Shown: positions 47,148-56,228 of the stretch, one piece after another
How the letters are laid out: each line of letters begins with the position of its first letter
Numbering within the stretch: position 1 is the stretch's first letter
Source of the DNA: JAGOJE01 sp964553715
Lineage (GTDB): Bacteria > Pseudomonadota > Alphaproteobacteria > Rickettsiales > Rickettsiaceae
DNA: 64,000 nt
NCBI GenBank assembly: GCA_964553715.1
Contig: CAZKKY010000003.1
Location: forward strand, 1 to 64,000
Reading direction: 5' to 3'
Position numbers and translations under genes: made by a program
Notes under the pieces: model-generated
The model's input: only the letters and a program-made list of their open reading frames with translations
The model's database searches: none
What the model was told of the DNA's origin: nothing

Positions 47148-48022
47148 GATATTAATAAATTTGATTTAAAACTGTAAAAATCATCATGAGTGATAATAAC
47201 ATGGTCATGCACTCCTATTCCAAGGGCATTACAGGCTGATATTATTGCTTTGGTAAGTTCTATATCAGCTTTGGAAGGGCTAGCATCGTTGCTAGGATGA
47301 TTATGTACTAATATTATTGCACTTGCTTCATGAAATAAAGCTCTTTTTACAACTTCCCGTGGGTAAACAGGTGTTTGATCTATAGTTCCTACAGTTTGCA
47401 GTTCATCTGCGATTAGGATGTTTTTTTTATTTAGAAATAATATGCGAAATTGCTCTGTCTTGCAATCTCCCATAGTAACTCTTAAGTAATCAAGCAATGC
47501 GCTCCAAGAGCTAAGTATGTTTTTTTTCATTATGTTGGATTGCATAATGCGTTTAATTAATTCATTAATTACAGAAAAACTTGCCTTTACAGATTTTGTA
47601 ACTCCTGGCACTAGATCTAGCTTATCACTAGAAGCTGTAATAACACCATTTAAATTTCCAAATTCTTTTAGCAATTCTTTTGCTAAATTTTTTACATCAA
47701 GCCTTGGAATAGATAAAAATAGTATGAGTTCTAGAATTTCATAATCAGGAAAACTACTAGGTATACTTTCTAAAAATTTTGCCTTTAAACGAGCACGATG
47801 ACCTAAAAAATGAGGTTTAGAAGCTTTGATATTTTGTTTTAGTACTTTTTTTTGGTTAGGACTTTCATTAGCAATAGATATATTATTATCTTGTTTTAAA
47901 AAGCTAGAGAGTAAATTTTCTGGATATGCCATAGAATCTACGTTTGCACTCACGCTACTGCTTTCTTCAAGCATTTTACTAAAACCACTTTCTGGCTCGT
48001 CATGCAGTTTTGTATTTTTCAT
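47144..48022 (-). CDS. radC: RadC/JAB-domain protein
   Basis: A 292-residue protein of the RadC family. After about 70 variable residues comes a helix-hairpin-helix-like region (DYEILELILFLSIPRLDVKNLAKELLKEFGNL, LDLVPGVTKSVKASF) and a C-terminal JAMM metalloprotease-like domain with the motif E...HNHPSNDASPSKAD (H-x-H-x10-D). The biochemical function of RadC is unsettled. It is coupled to map upstream and to the WecA-like gene downstream by 4-base overlaps. Confidence 0.92.
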   Translation of the reverse strand: MKNTKLHDEPESGFSKMLEESSSVSANVDSMAYPENLLSSFLKQDNNISIANESPNQKKVLKQNIKASKPHFLGHRARLKAKFLESIPSSFPDYEILELILFLSIPRLDVKNLAKELLKEFGNLNGVITASSDKLDLVPGVTKSVKASFSVINELIKRIMQSNIMKKNILSSWSALLDYLRVTMGDCKTEQFRILFLNKKNILIADELQTVGTIDQTPVYPREVVKRALFHEASAIILVHNHPSNDASPSKADIELTKAIISACNALGIGVHDHVIITHDDFYSFKSNLLIS

Positions 48023-48804
48023 GTTAAATAAGGTGGATGATATAATTTTTTAGGGGAAAGTGTAAAAATTTCTACCGAATTACTAGTAACACCTACAGTA
48101 TGCTCAAATTGAGCTGAAAGAGATTTGTCTCTAGTAGTAACAGTCCAGTGATCTATGGTACTAAGTATAGTATGATAATTACCAGCATTGACCATTGGCT
48201 CTATAGTAAAAAACATACCTTCTTGTAATATAGGGCCCATGCCGGGTTTACCATAATGCAAAACAGAAGGAGAGTCATGAAAAATCTGGCCAATACCATG
48301 TCCTGTATAATCTCTCACCACAGAGTAATTATGCTTTTCCACATATTTTTGTATGGCGCTGCCTATATCGCTTAGATGTACCCCTGGTTTTACCATCTCG
48401 ATTCCTATCATCATCGCGTCATAGGTTACTTGACAAAGCCTTTTTGCTTTAATTCCAGGATTGCCTACAAAATACATACGGCTGGTATCTCCATGCCAAC
48501 CATCTAATATAACTGTAACGTCGATATTTATTATATCTCCATCTTTTAGCTTCTTATCGCTAGGAATCCCATGGCACACCACATGGTTGATAGATGTACA
48601 TATAGATTTAGGAAAGCCTTTATAATTTAGGGGCGCAGGAATGGCTCCATTTTTTATTATGAAATCATGACATAGATCATTTAGATAATTTGTTGTAACT
48701 TCTGGTTTTACATATTCTGTAATGTAATCTAGAACCTCTGCGGCTAGTATCCCAGCGTTACGCATTTTTATAAAATCTTCGGCTTTATGTATTTTAATAG
48801 TCAT
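48019..48804 (-). CDS. map: Methionine aminopeptidase, type I
   Basis: An enzyme that removes the initiator methionine. The start at 48804 (MTIKIHKAEDFIKMRNAG) matches the family's usual N-terminus; an ATG at 48834 would add ten residues. Metal ligands of the pita-bread fold are seen in DIINIDVTVILDGWHGDTSRMYFVG (two Asp), GHGIGQIFHDSP (His), FFTIEPM (Glu) and SAQFEHTVGVT (Glu). It heads the long minus-strand run through to atpF. Confidence 0.95.
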   Translation of the reverse strand: MTIKIHKAEDFIKMRNAGILAAEVLDYITEYVKPEVTTNYLNDLCHDFIIKNGAIPAPLNYKGFPKSICTSINHVVCHGIPSDKKLKDGDIINIDVTVILDGWHGDTSRMYFVGNPGIKAKRLCQVTYDAMMIGIEMVKPGVHLSDIGSAIQKYVEKHNYSVVRDYTGHGIGQIFHDSPSVLHYGKPGMGPILQEGMFFTIEPMVNAGNYHTILSTIDHWTVTTRDKSLSAQFEHTVGVTSNSVEIFTLSPKKLYHPPYLT

Positions 48805-48953
48805 AAATTTGGGGTTTCTCTTTTTGTGCATCATATATTATATCACATAACTTATAAAGAGCTAGGGAGTTTTCTTAGCAAATAGATAAAATTTTTAAAG
48901 ATATAATATCAAGCAATATTATGACTTAGAGTTTTTAAATGGTTTATCATATC

Positions 48954-49871
48954 CTAAATCAAAGAAGAATAGAGTTTTTTAAGGCCATCTTTTATAGAAA
49001 TATCTGCAGAAAATTCAATAATATTTCTTGCTTTTGTAGGGTCGCCGATGGATTTATAGATATCACCAGGTCTGCTTGGTAAATATTCAATATTTGTCTG
49101 GATGTTTAATGTATTGCTTAAAATATCTATCAGTTCATTTAGAGAAGTTCCTTTGCCAGAGCATAGGTTGAAAATTGAAGATTTATTTAAAGCTTCTTGA
49201 TTTTGCGCTTTGATAAGTCCATTTACAATATCATCCACATAAATAAAGTCTCTTTCCTGCGATCCATCTCCAAAAACCTGTAAGGGTTTACCGGCAAGCA
49301 TTTTATCAATAAATATAGAAATAACACCTGAATAAGGAGATTTAGGATCTTGACCAGGTCCATAAACATTGAAGAATCTTAGCCCTACAGATTTTAATCC
49401 CTTGATTTCGGCAAAAAGCCTTGCTTGAATTTCTGTAGAATATTTGTCAAATCCATAAGGAGACATAGGGCTACATATATCGCTTTCCTTAACATAAGTA
49501 GAAGTTGGAACGCCATAAGCAGCAGCAGAAGAGGCATATATAACTGGAATATTTTTTTTAGAAGCAAGATCAAAAATAGCTATAGTGCCACCAAGATTTA
49601 CCTGGTTAGATATATACCACTCGTCTATAGATTTTTGAATAGATGGAACAGCTGCTAAATGGTAACAAGTATCTATATTGTTAAAGGCGGAATTTAATAT
49701 GTCAAGATCTGTAATACTACCGCTAATAAATTTCGCTTTAGGGTTTATAGATTTTGTTTTGTCAAGGTTACAAGAATCTAAAATAGTAACATAGTGACCT
49801 TGCGCAATAAGATGATTTACTAAATGAGAACCTATAAAGCCAGCACCGCCAGTAACTAAGTAACTTGACAT
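48954..49871 (-). CDS. NAD-dependent sugar epimerase/dehydratase (UDP-hexose 4-epimerase-like)
   Basis: An extended short-chain dehydrogenase, 305 residues from the ATG at 49871; a longer frame to 49940 adds 23 unlikely residues before the Rossmann fold. MSSYLVTGGAGFIGSHL holds the NAD-binding TGGAGFIG, and the catalytic Y-x3-K is in PYGFDKYSTE, with Ser/Ala upstream in YASSAAAYG. RFFNVYGPGQDP and RDFIYVDDIV are typical of WbpP/GalE-like UDP-GlcNAc(A) 4-epimerases. It is divergent from the glycosyltransferase at 49967 and probably makes a nucleotide sugar for the cluster. Confidence 0.85.
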   Translation of the reverse strand: MSSYLVTGGAGFIGSHLVNHLIAQGHYVTILDSCNLDKTKSINPKAKFISGSITDLDILNSAFNNIDTCYHLAAVPSIQKSIDEWYISNQVNLGGTIAIFDLASKKNIPVIYASSAAAYGVPTSTYVKESDICSPMSPYGFDKYSTEIQARLFAEIKGLKSVGLRFFNVYGPGQDPKSPYSGVISIFIDKMLAGKPLQVFGDGSQERDFIYVDDIVNGLIKAQNQEALNKSSIFNLCSGKGTSLNELIDILSNTLNIQTNIEYLPSRPGDIYKSIGDPTKARNIIEFSADISIKDGLKKLYSSLI

Positions 49872-49966
49872 ATTCTTATATTTTTCTATTATTATCTCTT
49901 TCTTTAGAACCTTTAAAACAAGCTCTAGGACCTGCCCCATAATATTTCTTTCTACGGAATATACAA

Positions 49967-51091
49967 GTGAAAAAAGTCGTAATTTTTAGCAACTCAGATT
50001 CTCATTTTTTCTATCATTTGCTTCCTATAGCAACTAAAGCTATAGATTTAGGATATCAAGTTAGTTTAATTACCAAAGTTATAAATCATAAGGAAAAGAT
50101 TGAAAATTTGGGGGTTAAAGTTATTCCTATTTCTCTAGATAGAAAGGGGATGAATCCACTATGTGAGTTTTCTTCATTACTCAGAATTATTAGTATTATT
50201 AGGGAAGCAAGACCAGATATTTTGCATAACTTTACTATTAAGCCAATAATTTATGGCTCTATAGCATCTTTGTTTTGTAATTCTAGGCCTAAAGTAATAA
50301 ATAATTTTATAGGTATGGGATTTTTGTTTATCAGTCAGAATCTATTACATTCTTTTATAAAGCATATGATTTGTCTTTTTTTATCAAAGATATCAGGGTT
50401 AGATAAGGTACAAACTATAGTACAAAATAGTGATGATAAACATCTACTTAATTCTTATAAAATAGAAAATGTATCAGTAGAGTGCAGTGTTGGGGTTGAT
50501 ATAGATGATTTTGACATTCTAAAAGAACCCAAAAACAACAAAACCATTTTTGCTCTTGTTAGTAGAATGCTTGTAGATAAGGGCATTTATGAATTTGTAG
50601 AGGCATCAGAGATATTACATGAAAAAGGCATCAAAGCTGAATTTTGGCTAGCGGGGCTGCCAGATGAGGGTAATAAATCTAGCCTTACAATTAAAGAAAT
50701 AGAGCATTTTGAAAAGATGGGTTTTATAAAATATCTAGGTTTTCAAGATGTAAAAAAGATTTGGCAAAAAGCACATGTTGCTGTATTACCTTCTTATAGA
50801 GAAGGTATGAGCAGAAGTTTGCTTGAAGCTGGGGCTTATGGAAGAGCAATTATTACAACAGATAGCCCAGGCGGTAGAGACCTTATATCCCATAATGTAA
50901 ATGGATTATTAGTACCTATAAAAAACCCAAATGCTCTAGCTGATGCTATGGAGTTTATGGTGTTAAATCCTCTGATTCGGAAACAATTTGCCGAGCAGAT
51001 TAGAAAAGAAATTGCTATCAAATATGACAGCCAAGTTATAAGTGCTAAAATGGTTAGATTCTATGAAGAAGTTGATGATAGAAAAAGGTAA
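49967..51091 (+). CDS. GT4-family glycosyltransferase
   Basis: A GT-B-fold retaining transferase of 374 residues starting with GTG. The N-terminal domain (KKVVIFSNSDSHFFYHLLPIA, then PDILHNFTIKPIIYGSIAS) is of the type seen in WbpH/TuaC-like lipid-sugar transferases. The C-terminal donor domain has FALVSRMLVDKGIYEFVEA and the E-x7-E motif in REGMSRSLLEAGAYGRAIITTDSPGGRD. It begins a plus-strand run of four genes with near-zero gaps. It likely adds the second sugar of the surface glycan. Confidence 0.87.
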   Translation: MKKVVIFSNSDSHFFYHLLPIATKAIDLGYQVSLITKVINHKEKIENLGVKVIPISLDRKGMNPLCEFSSLLRIISIIREARPDILHNFTIKPIIYGSIASLFCNSRPKVINNFIGMGFLFISQNLLHSFIKHMICLFLSKISGLDKVQTIVQNSDDKHLLNSYKIENVSVECSVGVDIDDFDILKEPKNNKTIFALVSRMLVDKGIYEFVEASEILHEKGIKAEFWLAGLPDEGNKSSLTIKEIEHFEKMGFIKYLGFQDVKKIWQKAHVAVLPSYREGMSRSLLEAGAYGRAIITTDSPGGRDLISHNVNGLLVPIKNPNALADAMEFMVLNPLIRKQFAEQIRKEIAIKYDSQVISAKMVRFYEEVDDRKR

Positions 51092-51097
51092 TAAGAT

Positions 51098-52489
51098 ATG
51101 ATTAAAAGATTTTTTAAAGAATATCCATCAGTATTGTGCTTGATATTATTTACTATTCATTATTTATCAGGCTATCCTGGGGGGATGACTCCAGATTCTA
51201 TGGATCAGTTTAAGCAAAGCTTAAGCTTTAGTTTTAACTCTCATCACCCGCCTCTTATGGCAATGCTCTGGTCTCTACTCAATTATATTTATGCTGGTCC
51301 CCAAATAATGTTATTGCTGCATCTATCACTTTTGTGGGGTGGCGTTTTGTTTTTATACTATGCTGATGGTGAAAATAAATATAGATGGCTTTATTTTATT
51401 ATTCCTTTTGTACCTAATGTACTTGCACAATCTACAATGATCTGGAAAGATATAGGTTTTGGTAATAGTTTCTTTTTCATATTTGCTGGCTGTGTATATT
51501 ATTTGTACAAGAAAACTAAAGCACCTTTATGGGTTTCAGTCGTATTTTTACTAATCACTTTTTATGCTTTGTCGATCAAATTTCAATCTCAGTTTATAGT
51601 TCCTGTATTAGTATTTTTTATTGTTTCAATATCAAGTAATAAAAGATTGTTTTTTAGAATTTGTATGAGCTCAATCTTATCATTAATGCTGATATTTACA
51701 AATTCACTAATCATAGATAAGTTCTCCGTTAATACCAACTCTTGGCAATTAAGACAATTTTTTGATATAGCATCCATAGTAAAAGATTTAGATGATGATA
51801 GTATGTTACCAGATTATGTCAAACAGTCAAAAAGATATAATTTTGACACTCTAAAGAAAAATTTTACGCATCATTTAGTAAACCATTTGGTATTTCCCGA
51901 AGATAGGATTTATACTTCTACGCAAGATAAAGTAAAATTGGAAAGTTTGAACCAAAGTTTCTATAAGTTAATTATATCGCATCCATTTTTATACTTAAAA
52001 CATAGATTGTTAAATTTCATCTATGTTGTAAAGTGTTCATATAGTAATTATGAAGAATATTCATCTACTGAGTACAAGGATGAACTTAGAGCAAGAGGTA
52101 TAAATGTAACAACAATTGAGTTTTTAAAACAACCAATTTCATTTATGCTTAAAATATATCCTAATATTTTTAGATCTAATACCATTTCAGTAGCATTAAT
52201 TTGTTTGTTTTTTGTTACTCTATACAAAAATTCAAGGCCTTTTTCTAAGGAGAATGTTATTTTATCTTATATCGTATTAATAGGAATTATTTACTCATTA
52301 ACCTTGTTTTTTACGACTATGGCAAATGATTATAGATATTATTATATTGTGAGGCTATTAACATTTTTTGCAATACCAATATTCTTAAAATTCTGGCAAT
52401 CTGTTTTACCAAAAATCATTATTGCTACAAAACATTTAATAATTAAAATAATAAATTATGAAGAAAAAAACGATTCTGCTAGTAGCTGA
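51098..52489 (+). CDS. Multi-span membrane protein, possible GT-C-type glycosyltransferase
   Basis: A 463-residue protein with about ten membrane segments. An early periplasmic-type loop has GYPGGMTPDSMDQFKQSLSFSFNSHHPPLMAMLW. That pattern, a conserved Asp followed by HPP at a membrane edge, is characteristic of membrane glycosyltransferase-like families with a GT-C layout, such as DUF6020-like proteins. A soluble segment is visible about 235-350, then more membrane helices. It is between two GT4 genes and overlaps the next by 32 bases. Function is inferred from context. Confidence 0.6.
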   Translation: MIKRFFKEYPSVLCLILFTIHYLSGYPGGMTPDSMDQFKQSLSFSFNSHHPPLMAMLWSLLNYIYAGPQIMLLLHLSLLWGGVLFLYYADGENKYRWLYFIIPFVPNVLAQSTMIWKDIGFGNSFFFIFAGCVYYLYKKTKAPLWVSVVFLLITFYALSIKFQSQFIVPVLVFFIVSISSNKRLFFRICMSSILSLMLIFTNSLIIDKFSVNTNSWQLRQFFDIASIVKDLDDDSMLPDYVKQSKRYNFDTLKKNFTHHLVNHLVFPEDRIYTSTQDKVKLESLNQSFYKLIISHPFLYLKHRLLNFIYVVKCSYSNYEEYSSTEYKDELRARGINVTTIEFLKQPISFMLKIYPNIFRSNTISVALICLFFVTLYKNSRPFSKENVILSYIVLIGIIYSLTLFFTTMANDYRYYYIVRLLTFFAIPIFLKFWQSVLPKIIIATKHLIIKIINYEEKNDSASS

Positions 52490-54299
52490 TGTAAAGGGAT
52501 GGGCTTTTGATAATATAGCTCAGTATTTAGTAAAATTATTAGAAAGCAGATATGATGTTAGAGTAGTTTATGTATCTGATTATAAGGACTATAATGATTT
52601 TTTAGATGCTTTAAATGCTATTTCTAAAATAGACTTTATACATTTCTTTTATAGAGTCTATTTACGTGATTTACTACAATACTTCATTAATGATCCTTTA
52701 AATCCTAAACTAAAGCCATTATTAAAAGCAGCTATAGTAACATCAATACCAGATAAAATGTTTTTGCAAGAATGCGACATTATTGAAAATGAATCATTTT
52801 TTTCATTTGTAGATAATTACTATACTGTATCTAAAGAGTTACATAAAATTTATAGCAGAATTAACATCTATCCTAAACCATGGCGTGATGTTATTTTTGA
52901 TAATGTTATAATAAGTACAAAACCTAATTTTAAATCCAAAGATAAATTGCAAATAACCTGGATAGGTAATAGTAACTCAGGGTCTTCTTATTTCGGCCCT
53001 GATTATGATTTAAAAGGACTCCATACAGTTATCTTACCAGCACTCATGAAGCTGAAAAAAACATCATCTATTGAAATCAATACTATTGATAGCGCATCAC
53101 AAAAACTTTCTAAACAAGAAACCTATAATATCTTAAAAAATACTGATATCTTATTGATTGCATCAAAATGTGAAGGAACACCTCTCCCCCTAATTGAAGC
53201 AATGGCTTCTGGTTGCGCTATAATAAGTACTGATGTTGGTATTATTCCTGAAGTGCTACCGGAAGAGCAGAAGAGGTTCATTATAGAAAGAAACGTAGAT
53301 TCATTTGTAAGAGCCATATTAGCACTTGATAAGGATAGAGAGTTATTAAGTAATCTGAAAAAGAGTAACTATGATGCATATCAAAAAATCTTTTTAAATT
53401 CTGAGAATTTCTTTAAAAAATGGTCTAATTTTATTGAAGATACTATAGAAATTAGTAATAAGAATGATAGAGCAAAGTATAAAAATAGATTTTTGTCTAT
53501 ATGTTTAATGAGAAGAATTATTGACTACAAGATCAAATCTTCGTTTATAAAAGAGATGGTAAGATTCTTTTCAGAATTTTATTATGTTCGTAACTTTATT
53601 ACATATTTATATGTTTTTCTTAGAAAAATAATTCACTTAGGATATAAAGTTAAGGGGTGGCGGGATAGAGCTTTGTATTTTGTTAAAAGAACTTTGAAAA
53701 GGTTTTTTATAAAGGAAGAAAAAGTTTTTTCTAATATTTATGCTACTGATTTCTGGACTAATGGCTCTGGGCCTGGGTCTACAAAAGAAAATACTATAGA
53801 ATATAGAAAGATCTTACAAAAATATTTTGATGATCCCAAATATCAAACTTACGTTGATTTAGGTTGTGGTGATTGGCAAATTATGAGTTTGATCAATATC
53901 CCCAAAGAAAAAACATATAAGGGATATGATATAGTAAAAACAGTAATTGATGACAATAAAAAGAAATTTAGTAAGGATAATGTCCATTTTTATCATAGCA
54001 CTGATATTGACAATGTAGATTCAGGGGATTTACTTATAGTAAAAGATGTTTTGATGCATTGGCCAAATAAAAGAGTTGATTATTTTACCAAGAATATTCT
54101 TCCAAAGTTTAAATATGCTTTAATTACAGAAGGTGATGATGCCATTACTAAAAACACTAATATAAATTTTGGAGAATGGAGACCTGTTGATCTTACAGCG
54201 AAGCCGTTTACTGTTCCTGGAATAGAGCATATATTTAGCTATCATGCTCATGGTGTTGTTAAGAAAATGTATTTCTATACTAACCCAAATATAAAATAG
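52458..54299 (+). CDS. Fusion of a GT4 glycosyltransferase and a SAM-dependent methyltransferase
   Basis: A two-domain protein of 613 residues. Residues 1-330 are a GT4-like glycosyltransferase with LQITWIGNSNSGSSYFGPDYDLKG and the E-x7-E motif in CEGTPLPLIEAMASGCAIISTDVGIIPEVL. Residues about 330-430 are a basic, hydrophobic linker, perhaps membrane-associating. Residues about 430-613 are a class I methyltransferase: YVDLGCGDWQIMSLINIPKEK (motif I), KGYDIV, and LLIVKDVLMHWPN (motif post-I/II). The enzyme may add and methylate, or cap, a terminal sugar. Single-chain fusions of these two activities occur in glycan chain-length control systems. Confidence 0.8.
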   Translation: MKKKTILLVADVKGWAFDNIAQYLVKLLESRYDVRVVYVSDYKDYNDFLDALNAISKIDFIHFFYRVYLRDLLQYFINDPLNPKLKPLLKAAIVTSIPDKMFLQECDIIENESFFSFVDNYYTVSKELHKIYSRINIYPKPWRDVIFDNVIISTKPNFKSKDKLQITWIGNSNSGSSYFGPDYDLKGLHTVILPALMKLKKTSSIEINTIDSASQKLSKQETYNILKNTDILLIASKCEGTPLPLIEAMASGCAIISTDVGIIPEVLPEEQKRFIIERNVDSFVRAILALDKDRELLSNLKKSNYDAYQKIFLNSENFFKKWSNFIEDTIEISNKNDRAKYKNRFLSICLMRRIIDYKIKSSFIKEMVRFFSEFYYVRNFITYLYVFLRKIIHLGYKVKGWRDRALYFVKRTLKRFFIKEEKVFSNIYATDFWTNGSGPGSTKENTIEYRKILQKYFDDPKYQTYVDLGCGDWQIMSLINIPKEKTYKGYDIVKTVIDDNKKKFSKDNVHFYHSTDIDNVDSGDLLIVKDVLMHWPNKRVDYFTKNILPKFKYALITEGDDAITKNTNINFGEWRPVDLTAKPFTVPGIEHIFSYHAHGVVKKMYFYTNPNIK

Positions 54300-54300
54300 A

Positions 54301-55467
54301 ATGACTGAAAGAAAAAAGATATTAGTGTTAATAGGAAGTCTAGATGTTGGCGGTGCAGAGATGGATATTCTGCGAAATTATCCATTAATTAATAAAACTC
54401 ATGAAGTTATCGTATCTCTCTATTCTCACAGAGGTCCGCTTGCTGCTAAAATAGAAGAAGCTGGTGTTAGGGTAATTTCTCGCGAAAGTTTGTTTCGAGT
54501 TCAAAAATTACCTATATCAAAAATATATAAATTATTTAGGCTGATTAAAGAGATCATGCAGGCTTTTCTCTTTGTAAGGAGCGTTGTAAAATCTGAGAAG
54601 CCAGAAATTATACATGCTTTTCTTCCACTATCGTATGTTTATGCTACGGTTGTAAAAATTAGTTTTTTTGCTCAGAAACCATTTATTATTATGTCTAGGT
54701 TAAGTTTGAATTTTTATTTTGCAAAACATAGAATTTTAGAAGTTATAGAAAAACATATATGTCATAGATTTGTAGATATAGCTGTCGGTAATAGTAATGC
54801 TATACTTAATAATTTAAAAGACGAAGGAGTTCCAGAAGATAAGCTATTTTTACTTTATAATGGTATTGATGTAGATGCCTTTAGGGTAAATAGAGATCTT
54901 AATCATTACATTACTCCGGAAACCCTGCAAATGACATCTGTAGGAAATCTTTTTACTTATAAAGGACATATAGATCTATTAGAGGCATTAGCCAAATTAA
55001 AGGATAGACGGCCGGATTTATTATGGAATATCAATATTATAGGTAGGGATGAGCAGAATAATCTTGCAAAATATAATGATTTTTTAAGTAAGAATAATCT
55101 TGAATCTTGCGTCAATTTTGTAGGTCCTAGTAGTGATATATTATCTTTTCTTAAAGAAAGCCATCTACATATACATCCATCACATACTGAAGGGCTTCCA
55201 AACTCAATTATAGAAGCTATGACTAGCGGTCTTGCATGTATAGGAACTAATGTTGGTGGTATTCCAGAACTTATAACCGATAAAAAAACAGGGCTTATTG
55301 TTGAATCAAAAGCACCTGATAGCTTATCAAAAGCAATAGAAACAATGCTAGATGATAGAGAAAAATTATATAATTATGGCAAGGCTGCGCAAAAGAAAGC
55401 CTTAAAGTTATTTAGTCTTAAAGAGAGTGTAAAAAGATATTTAGAGCTCTATAATACCAGCATTTAG
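54301..55467 (+). CDS. GT4-family glycosyltransferase
   Basis: A GT-B-fold transferase of 388 residues. The N-terminus KKILVLIGSLDVGGAEMDILRNYPLI contains the GG-x-E loop of GT4 enzymes; the donor domain has LQMTSVGNLFTYKGHIDLLEALAKL and HPSHTEGLPNSIIEAMTSGLACIGTNVGGIPELI (E-x7-E). It follows the fusion gene by one base and ends the cluster. The sugar specificity cannot be read from sequence. Confidence 0.88.
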   Translation: MTERKKILVLIGSLDVGGAEMDILRNYPLINKTHEVIVSLYSHRGPLAAKIEEAGVRVISRESLFRVQKLPISKIYKLFRLIKEIMQAFLFVRSVVKSEKPEIIHAFLPLSYVYATVVKISFFAQKPFIIMSRLSLNFYFAKHRILEVIEKHICHRFVDIAVGNSNAILNNLKDEGVPEDKLFLLYNGIDVDAFRVNRDLNHYITPETLQMTSVGNLFTYKGHIDLLEALAKLKDRRPDLLWNINIIGRDEQNNLAKYNDFLSKNNLESCVNFVGPSSDILSFLKESHLHIHPSHTEGLPNSIIEAMTSGLACIGTNVGGIPELITDKKTGLIVESKAPDSLSKAIETMLDDREKLYNYGKAAQKKALKLFSLKESVKRYLELYNTSI

Positions 55468-55552
55468 ATCAGAAATTAGGATTTATTACAACTCCAAACA
55501 GGCTCAATTGAAAAGAGTCTGAGATAGCATAAGAGTCCTTGAGAAAAGAAGC

Positions 55553-55595
55553 AAAGCGACCAAGCTATTTGGTTGGAGCTATATCAGGTCGCTTT
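55553..55595. repeat. GC-rich hairpin between convergent genes
   Basis: AAAGCGACC (55553-55561) pairs perfectly with GGTCGCTTT (55587-55595). Inside it, ACCAA and TTGGT offer an alternative small stem. On the minus strand the stem is followed by GCTTCTTTTCTC, so it may terminate the small gene upstream on that strand. It stands out from the AT-rich surroundings. Confidence 0.5.
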
Positions 55596-55655
55596 CGGTA
55601 GTGAAATGATTTAGAGATTAGGAGATTGTTACGAGAATAAAAACTCTATGTTATA

Positions 55656-55874
55656 CTATTTTTTATCTCTCATGCTTTTTACCAAATCCCATGGTAAAGC
55701 GACGTTGTTAGAGCCTAGAACTAAATCTCCAGAACCGTCATATTCAGCAGCAAAGAAAGATGATTTGCCAGTGATAAGTTTTACAGGTTTTATTTTTTGA
55801 CCTTGATAGAAAAACTCTTCTGCTTGAGCTCTAGCGTTAGGGTTATTTTTGGATGCGGTTTTTGCCTTAGCCAC
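55656..55874 (-). CDS. Small conserved-looking hypothetical protein
   Basis: A 72-residue basic, soluble protein with a Lys/Ala-rich start (MAKAKTASKNNPNARAQAEEFFYQGQKIKPVKLI). It continues into FFAAEYDGSGDLVLGSNNVALPWDLV, which reads like a small beta-rich domain. It is preceded by AGGGACCTCC, including GGAGG in minus-strand sense near 55883, a strong ribosome-binding site at good distance from the ATG. It lies between the glycan cluster and tRNA-Ala. I do not recognise the family. Confidence 0.68.
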   Translation of the reverse strand: MAKAKTASKNNPNARAQAEEFFYQGQKIKPVKLITGKSSFFAAEYDGSGDLVLGSNNVALPWDLVKSMRDKK

Positions 55875-55983
55875 AGGGACCTCCTTATTGTAAAAATTTT
55901 AGGAAATAATGTATCTTTATAACGATTTTGTCAAGGAAAAAATAAGATATATGATAAGTTAGGAAGAGAATATTTTTTGAAAA

Positions 55984-56058
55984 TGGTGGAGATGAAGGGA
56001 ATCGAACCCCCGACCCTCTGCGTGCAAAGCAGATGCTCTACCCCTGAGCTACATCCCC
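55984..56058 (-). tRNA. tRNA-Ala(TGC)
   Basis: On the minus strand, GGGGATG starts the acceptor stem, the D arm is AGCTCAGGGGTAGAGC and the anticodon loop is CTTTGCACG with anticodon TGC. The T arm is CGGGG-TTCGATT-CCCTT, and CCA is encoded at the 3' end (55984-55986 in complement). All expected invariant bases are present. It is not next to an rRNA gene. Confidence 0.96.
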
Positions 56059-56228
56059 ATTTTCTTACAAGATTTGCTTAAGTATATACATTCCAAATTT
56101 GTAACAGTCAAGCATAATCGGTATAAATATGTAATTCTCTAATGTAAAATTAAGTTTAAGGATAGTAAGTTATTTAATAATTTTATAAGTCTAGAGTACA
56201 GCATGCTCTTGTTATTTGCTAGCTATCA

